The notes under the pieces were generated by a model. It saw only the letters and a list, made by a program, of their open reading frames with translations, was not told the DNA's origin and did not search any database. The position numbers and the translations under genes are program-made. This document shows, piece after piece, positions 58,501 to 64,000 of a stretch of DNA of 64,000 nt (position 1 is its first letter; each line of letters begins with the position of its first letter). This stretch comes from Scatophagus argus (Eukaryota > Chordata > Actinopteri > Scatophagidae). The stretch is taken from positions 21,124,127 to 21,188,126 of the forward strand of contig NC_058495.1 in the NCBI RefSeq assembly GCF_020382885.2, read 5' to 3'.

Positions 58501-61500
58501 AGCCTCTGGCTCCAGACAATACATCGTCTCTCATTGCGCTAAGTTGTGGTCTGGGTCAGTGGGCCCGGACTGCGTGGCCAGCCCTGCCCTCAGTATGCAT
58601 GGCAGCCCTCAGCTGTCTTTCTATTTCAGGAGCATGGAGGCATACCTCGGCCCAGCTGGGGCATCAGAGACAATGGACATGCTGCCTTATCCAAACACAG
58701 GCCCGCAGACAATCTGACGCACTCCAGGATCCCAGTGAGAGCCCCGCTGCAGCCCCTCCTGCCCAATAAAGCAGAATGAAAGGGTTAACAAGGCTACACA
58801 GACACTTAGATGCATCATTCAGGAGCCGCAAGACTTCAAACACACTACAATGAGCAATCCATAGTAAGGGGAGATAAATCTGTGGCGTCATGTGTAATAA
58901 CAGGCGTGGAGTGGAGTGGAGTGAAAAGTAAACAGCAACAGAGCAGTTTTCTGCTGTGAAGTGTTGGCTGTATACCTTTTGTAGGTCAACTGATCTAAAT
59001 CATTCAAAAATTAGTGCCTTAACGCACTCATGAAAACCATTCCACTTTTGTCTGTTTTGCTAGCTGTTTCCCTCATTTGAAGATCTGATCAATTTATCAT
59101 CGGATCATTTCTGTTGTTTTAACTCTGAATTTGTCCTAAGCGTCACGGCCTTACAGACCAGTTCAGTTATCGTAAAGATACCTCCTCCAAGTTTTTAATA
59201 TCTCGTGTTTAGGTTCCAATGAAATCACTATTTCTAAAGAGCGGGACGTGACTTCAGTCGCTCTCCTTGACTTTAAATAGACTTGGAAGGGAAACCTGTC
59301 TAGCTGCTCGGAGAGAACTTCAGTTCATGACCTCAAGCATCTCACTGTCAGGGTGGACATAGCTTCGCTTAAACGCGCTCGGTCAGTCCCGTTTTAAAGA
59401 CGCCCAGGGATGCAGGTGGCGGTGCTCGGCCTCTGACCATAATTGCCGTTTAGACAGAGCTGCTGTCACAATGAGAGGCATTTCTGCGAGCCACGTGGCG
59501 GCTCTTTCACAGTTTACACAGGCTCCAAGGCCCCATATATTTCCTTTATACACACATGCTCATGAATTCACGGATACGCCAAAGTGCACGCATACACACA
59601 AACACCACCGTCACCTCTGCCACCGAAGACAACGACACCTGTCGCCTGGGCAACTGCTCAAACACACACACAGAAAAAGAGAGAGAGAGAAGTGGCTGAC
59701 CGGCAGCACATGTGTTGCACCGTCGAACTGTGTGTTCACTTAGTTCGCTTTGTTGCCAGGCAGAATTTGAGAAAGCTGACAGATCAGAATAAAGATAGAC
59801 GAATAGATAAAGAACAAATGAGGGCTTAACAAATGGCTGCTAAATTTGTATTTATTAAAGCATTGTCAGAAGTGAATCGTGGATAAAAACATTTCGGTTT
59901 TCGGATGTAAAGAATCAACTTTGCAGCGCACAGTTGATGTCAGTGATCTTAACCTTTACAACAGCAGACCTGATGGCTTATTATGAGGTCAGAGACTCTT
60001 ACTCTTAGCTTTATTGGCCTCTCCCTTTCTAATGAATCATGAAGTGTGAATTTGGGAATGGTAATAAGTCGCAGCCCTGCAGGTCATGTCTAGAAGGTGG
60101 ATGAACAGTTTGATGGCGCTTCCTGTTTAGTGTCAGTTGCTTTGGCACAGTCATCAAAAAGAACACAAAACACTGAACAAAATTCACCTTTCATTGTCTC
60201 ACAATAGACCATGTATCCCTGTGTGTGTCTCTTTATTATATTTGTCATTTCTGCACTTTTACTTGAGTTTTTTAGGTGTGTTTATGTACTTCTGTTTGCG
60301 CCCTCACAAGTGTTTTGAACTGAAACAAACGCCTTGCCAGTCTTATAAAGAATTCAGATGTATGAGTCCAGTTGTCTTCAGCTGATCCGGCGATGCAGCG
60401 ATTCCACTTCTCACTGCTTTTCTGTTGAGCTCAGTTGAACTCTTGCACGCTGCACATTAAATAACATGCTCCCTGTGCAAATCCTCGCATGTTAAATATC
60501 AAAGTCAGCTGCTCGAAGCTGTCAGGCATAAAGTTTTACGTTTTCCGAAATCTGACAGTCAGAGACAAGAACTGATAACACTGAGTACATGAGTAGCACA
60601 TTTTGGTGCCGCTTATTATGTGTTGATTTTGGCAGGCAGACAACAGGCCTGTGATACAGAGGGAAGACGTGAAGAAGGACAAAGACAACATAGGATACAT
60701 AATGACATTTGAAGGCATCACAGCAGACGCACAGAGAAGAAGCTTTTAGTTTTTGCATGTTGCATATAAAATGATTATGATAAGTCTTTTCTACAGTAGT
60801 ACCTTAAAGATATTTACACTGACTTGTCATATTAGAGACAATCTTAATGTGAGTATTTGTTTTTGGTACCAGGAATTTTAAATTATTTCAAATATTTAAG
60901 AAGAAGATACATTTATGTAAAAAGGTAAGCTTCTTTCAACTTATCACCTAAGTTATCATTTTTATGTAATTCCTTAGAATTAATATTTTAAATTCTAATA
61001 TTGGGTAATTGTCATGTTTTGCTGGTATGATGTCATGATGTCACTTGGAGTCATGCAGTCTTACATGACAGACCACAATAGAAGTAGTAATCTTTATGGA
61101 CTTTATGTTGTCATTCTTGATGTTGTTGTGCTTTGCTGTTGTGATTGTGAGAAGCAGGAACTTCTCATGAACCAAATCAGAATTGTAGTCCATATTGTGA
61201 TATGCATGAGAATATGTGGGGGCTTATAAGACATAAAAATGTTTGGGGATCCTGACAGCTGACATACTGTATATCAAGGCATCGTGGGTTCAAATCCCTG
61301 GAGCAGTCGCCCTATTTCATGGATTTCTCTTTTTTACCTTCAACCACTGGGAAAGGATTTTAATTTAAAGCCAGAGTTTCTTTCTTCTGAATAAGAGCTC
61401 GGCTTTAATAATTGGCGGCTGCAGTTTCCTGTCTCAACACCACTTGCAATTCACTGTGTGAGTTTTTCACGTGCGTTATGGACGGTTCATTTTCCCTCCA

Positions 61501-61827
61501 GGTGACTGCAACTTTCAACTCAAGCGATGTGTTGCACGTGTCCAGTTTTTTTCAGTATCTTTGCCAGCAGAGGGCGTCAGCCTCAGTCCCATCTAAAGCT
61601 GTCTCTCCAGGCCTCAGAGAGGTCCTGCCAACATTTAACAGCTCTTTAGAGGTATGTGAGGCCCCAGGATGTTGAGCGGTGAGAAGCTGGAGCAGGAGCA
61701 GGTGAAGAGAGTCCTGAGGGAAAGCCCTGCGCTCCTGCTTCACTCTCCGAGATGTAACAGAAGGATCAGCTTGGCATTCAGAGAAGTGCGACTTCCCGGC
61801 AGCAGGCCAGGCGCTTGGACAGCTGGC

Positions 61828-61830
<3 letters not shown>

Positions 61831-61876
<46 letters not shown>
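61831..61876 (+). repeat. GT microsatellite
   Basis: Uninterrupted (GT)23 run. Open frames through it are artefacts of the repeat. Confidence 0.95.
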
Positions 61877-61877
<1 letters not shown>

Positions 61878-63188
61878 TCAGTCCTCCTCTTCTCTTGCAC
61901 TGCACTTACAGCAGTGTGTTAGCAGTCTGTTGTCATCTGTTAATTGGCAGGACTATGATGGTGTGAACACCAGAGTTTGGAGTCTCGGGAGAAGTTCTCT
62001 AACCTGGGGCTGATGTCCGGACAGAGATGACAGAAGAATTACATCTGAAGGTTTTTTAAAATGTATTTATTTATTTATTTATTTTCCTGGAAAGAGAGAC
62101 AGGAAGACAGACAGTATTTCTTCTCTGGGAGTGTGTCACTTCTCCTTTTGTCAGCTATAGGTCAGTGAAATCAGGATTCAGACTTTGAAGCAAATTTTCC
62201 TCTTTGGGGAAAAAGATTGTGATCTTGACCGATGCTGCCCTCTACTGCTACACAGCATTAGTCACACGGCGCCACTGAATGTGGACACAACATTATTGCC
62301 TTTATGATGACAGCAATTATTTATTTATTCAATTCGTAGTCATCACACTATAATTTCCTGAAGTAGAAAGAGCTACATGAACTTTGGCAATTAAAAAGGT
62401 TACATATGGAAAAGGGGGCTGCATTATTAACTTTCATTTGCTTTTAAAGAGGATTCACCATAATTTATACACAAAATGAAAGTTTGTAGTCCTCCTTCAT
62501 GCTACATACATATAATATACACACAGGTAATTCAATTCAGAGCAGTCGAGGAGGACGGCATCAATGTTTACATCCCGCACAGTCACTATCATAAGCCCCT
62601 CATCCATAAGTAGGTGCACCCTCTGAGCATTGACACAGTGTAGTTTGTGAGGAAGAAAATAGTCAACACATGAAAATGCTCACAACAAAGACATTATTGT
62701 TGAGTTATTTACATTTTTTTTTTTTTTTGCTGCTTTGAGCACCACAATTGAAATGCCACTGAGCTCCATTACATTTAAGAGAAGGCCAAAATCTCAAAAA
62801 GTCTGCAGCTCACATCAAAACAATCTAGATGGAAACCTAGCAATACAAGTAAAAGAAAAAATGTTTATTTTTGATTTTGGGGAGAACTGTCCCTTTAAAT
62901 GACTAAAATTAGACAATCAGAAAACAAATCACGGTGACATGAGTAAAGCCAGTGAATCAGGAATTAAAAGAGAGAGAAACTTCCATTAGTAGACCAAAAG
63001 ATGACCGCAGTGCAACTATTTGTTGTTCTTTTTATAAACTGTCCAATGAAATGAAAAAGGAATAAATTAAAGAAATGTATATTTTATTATAAATATGGTT
63101 CAGACAGTGTTCAGTAGAGTGCATTGCATGTTTAAGATCTGGGAGATGTTATCATGGTTTAACCTTTGGTACTTTTTTATCATAGACA

Positions 63189-63190
<2 letters not shown>

Positions 63191-63231
<41 letters not shown>

Positions 63232-63275
63232 CGCACGCACGCACGCACACACACACACACGCATGCACATACACA
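63191..63275 (+). repeat. CA microsatellite, compound
   Basis: CA repeat interrupted by GCAC units, followed by further CA and CATA variants. Confidence 0.95.
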
Positions 63276-63707
63276 CGAGCTCTCCATGATGATATTTTGT
63301 GTCATTAGAGTAATTGTTCTGTCTGTTGGTGCAGTGTTGCACTTCCACCAGCAGAGGGAGCTCTGTTCCTGTGCGTTACCAGTAACATCACTGTTTTTAA
63401 TATGTTCACATGTGGTCAGCTCTGTTGGAGAGGAAGCACAAAAGGGACCTTGTGAGCGAACTGCACCTTGCAAGCAGCTGGTTTTATAGTCGCAGAAACA
63501 GAAACAAGACACGAGTTACATTAAACACAATAAAACTTACCATATGCTAGCATATTATAAGCTAGCTTTGGGGGCGTGTGAAGCCTGATAAACTTGTGTT
63601 CACTGATGGAGTAAAACTTGTTTCACCTAACAGTCATTAACAAGGTGTTTCTCCATGTTTCTCAATGACAGGAAGGGGATATCTCATAGGAAGTGGAAGT
63701 AGCAGTG

Positions 63708-63708
<1 letters not shown>

Positions 63709-63778
<70 letters not shown>
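63709..63778 (+). repeat. CT/CA compound microsatellite
   Basis: About 18 CT units followed directly by about 17 CA units. Confidence 0.95.
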
Positions 63779-63780
<2 letters not shown>

Positions 63781-64000
63781 CACACACATGCACCCCCCAT
63801 GGTCGTCCAGTTGCCTCCCCATCCTGTGGCTGTGAGCGGTGTGAGCCAGGAACACCTCCTCTCTGCAGGGCTATGGCTGCCTGCTAGTGTTTTGGTAATC
63901 GTCATCCTCCCTGACCTGCTGGCCCGATCCTGGCGCCAGGAGTCTCCTCGCCTCCCCTCCACCTCCTCGAGCCAACTACCCCCGACCCCACGGATAATTC

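Larger units (their letters stand above)
55560..64000. other. Gene-poor flank upstream of myh7b
   Basis: About 8.4 kb in which I find no exon chain, RNA gene or named transposon. Some blocks (about 57330-57430 and 58440-58760) are moderately GC-balanced and dense in homeobox-like or E-box-like words, and could be conserved noncoding sequence, but that needs alignment. The last 6 kb is AT-rich with several microsatellites. The final ~150 bases are C-rich and could begin a gene beyond the window, but I cannot support an exon. Confidence 0.45.

Noticed and set aside
63100..63512. Frames of about 80-107 codons through CA/GT repeats
   Set aside because: They are dinucleotide-repeat translations (HTHTHT, VCVCVC) and not genes.
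63840..64000. Possible first exon of a further gene at the right edge
   Set aside because: There is a plausible acceptor near 63869 and an open C-rich frame, but it is too short and featureless to name or to confirm splicing.

Overview
This is a vertebrate nuclear window, almost certainly from a teleost fish. It shows short GT-AG introns, dense CA/GT/CT microsatellites, an intact DIRS-type tyrosine-recombinase retrotransposon of the kind common in fish, and intron-rich single-copy genes. I rebuilt the genes by hand from splice sites and reading-frame phase. All four agree internally in phase.

Layout. Positions 1-22230 (+): ndrg3, whose first coding exons lie left of the window. It has a candidate alternative first exon, an NDRG-type 13-codon cassette exon, and a 5.8 kb DIRS retrotransposon inserted antisense in one intron (10321-16133). 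Positions 23800-27180 (+): sla2, an SH3-SH2 adaptor, complete at 256 aa. Positions 27419-38210 (+): trpc4ap (TRUSS), complete at 774 aa in 18 coding exons. Positions 40040-55520 (-): myh7b, a sarcomeric-type myosin heavy chain, complete at 1941 aa in 43 coding exons. It carries the microRNA gene mir-499 in the intron after coding exon 18 and a solo LTR in its largest intron. Positions 55560-64000: about 8.4 kb in which I find no gene, ending in microsatellites.

The gene order matches established vertebrate linkage. In human, NDRG3 and SLA2 are neighbours on chromosome 20q11, and TRPC4AP and MYH7B are also neighbours on 20q11. miR-499 sits inside MYH7B across vertebrates, which fixes the myosin's identity.

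The four host genes are linked by synteny, not by a shared pathway: an alpha/beta-hydrolase-fold lactate/stress protein, a negative regulator of antigen-receptor signalling, a TRPC/TNF-R1/DDB1-CUL4 adaptor, and a slow-muscle myosin with its myomiR. The most unusual object is the DIRS element. All its ORFs are open, its terminal inverted repeats are nearly identical, and its internal complementary region is a perfect copy of its two ends joined together. This suggests a recent and possibly still competent insertion.
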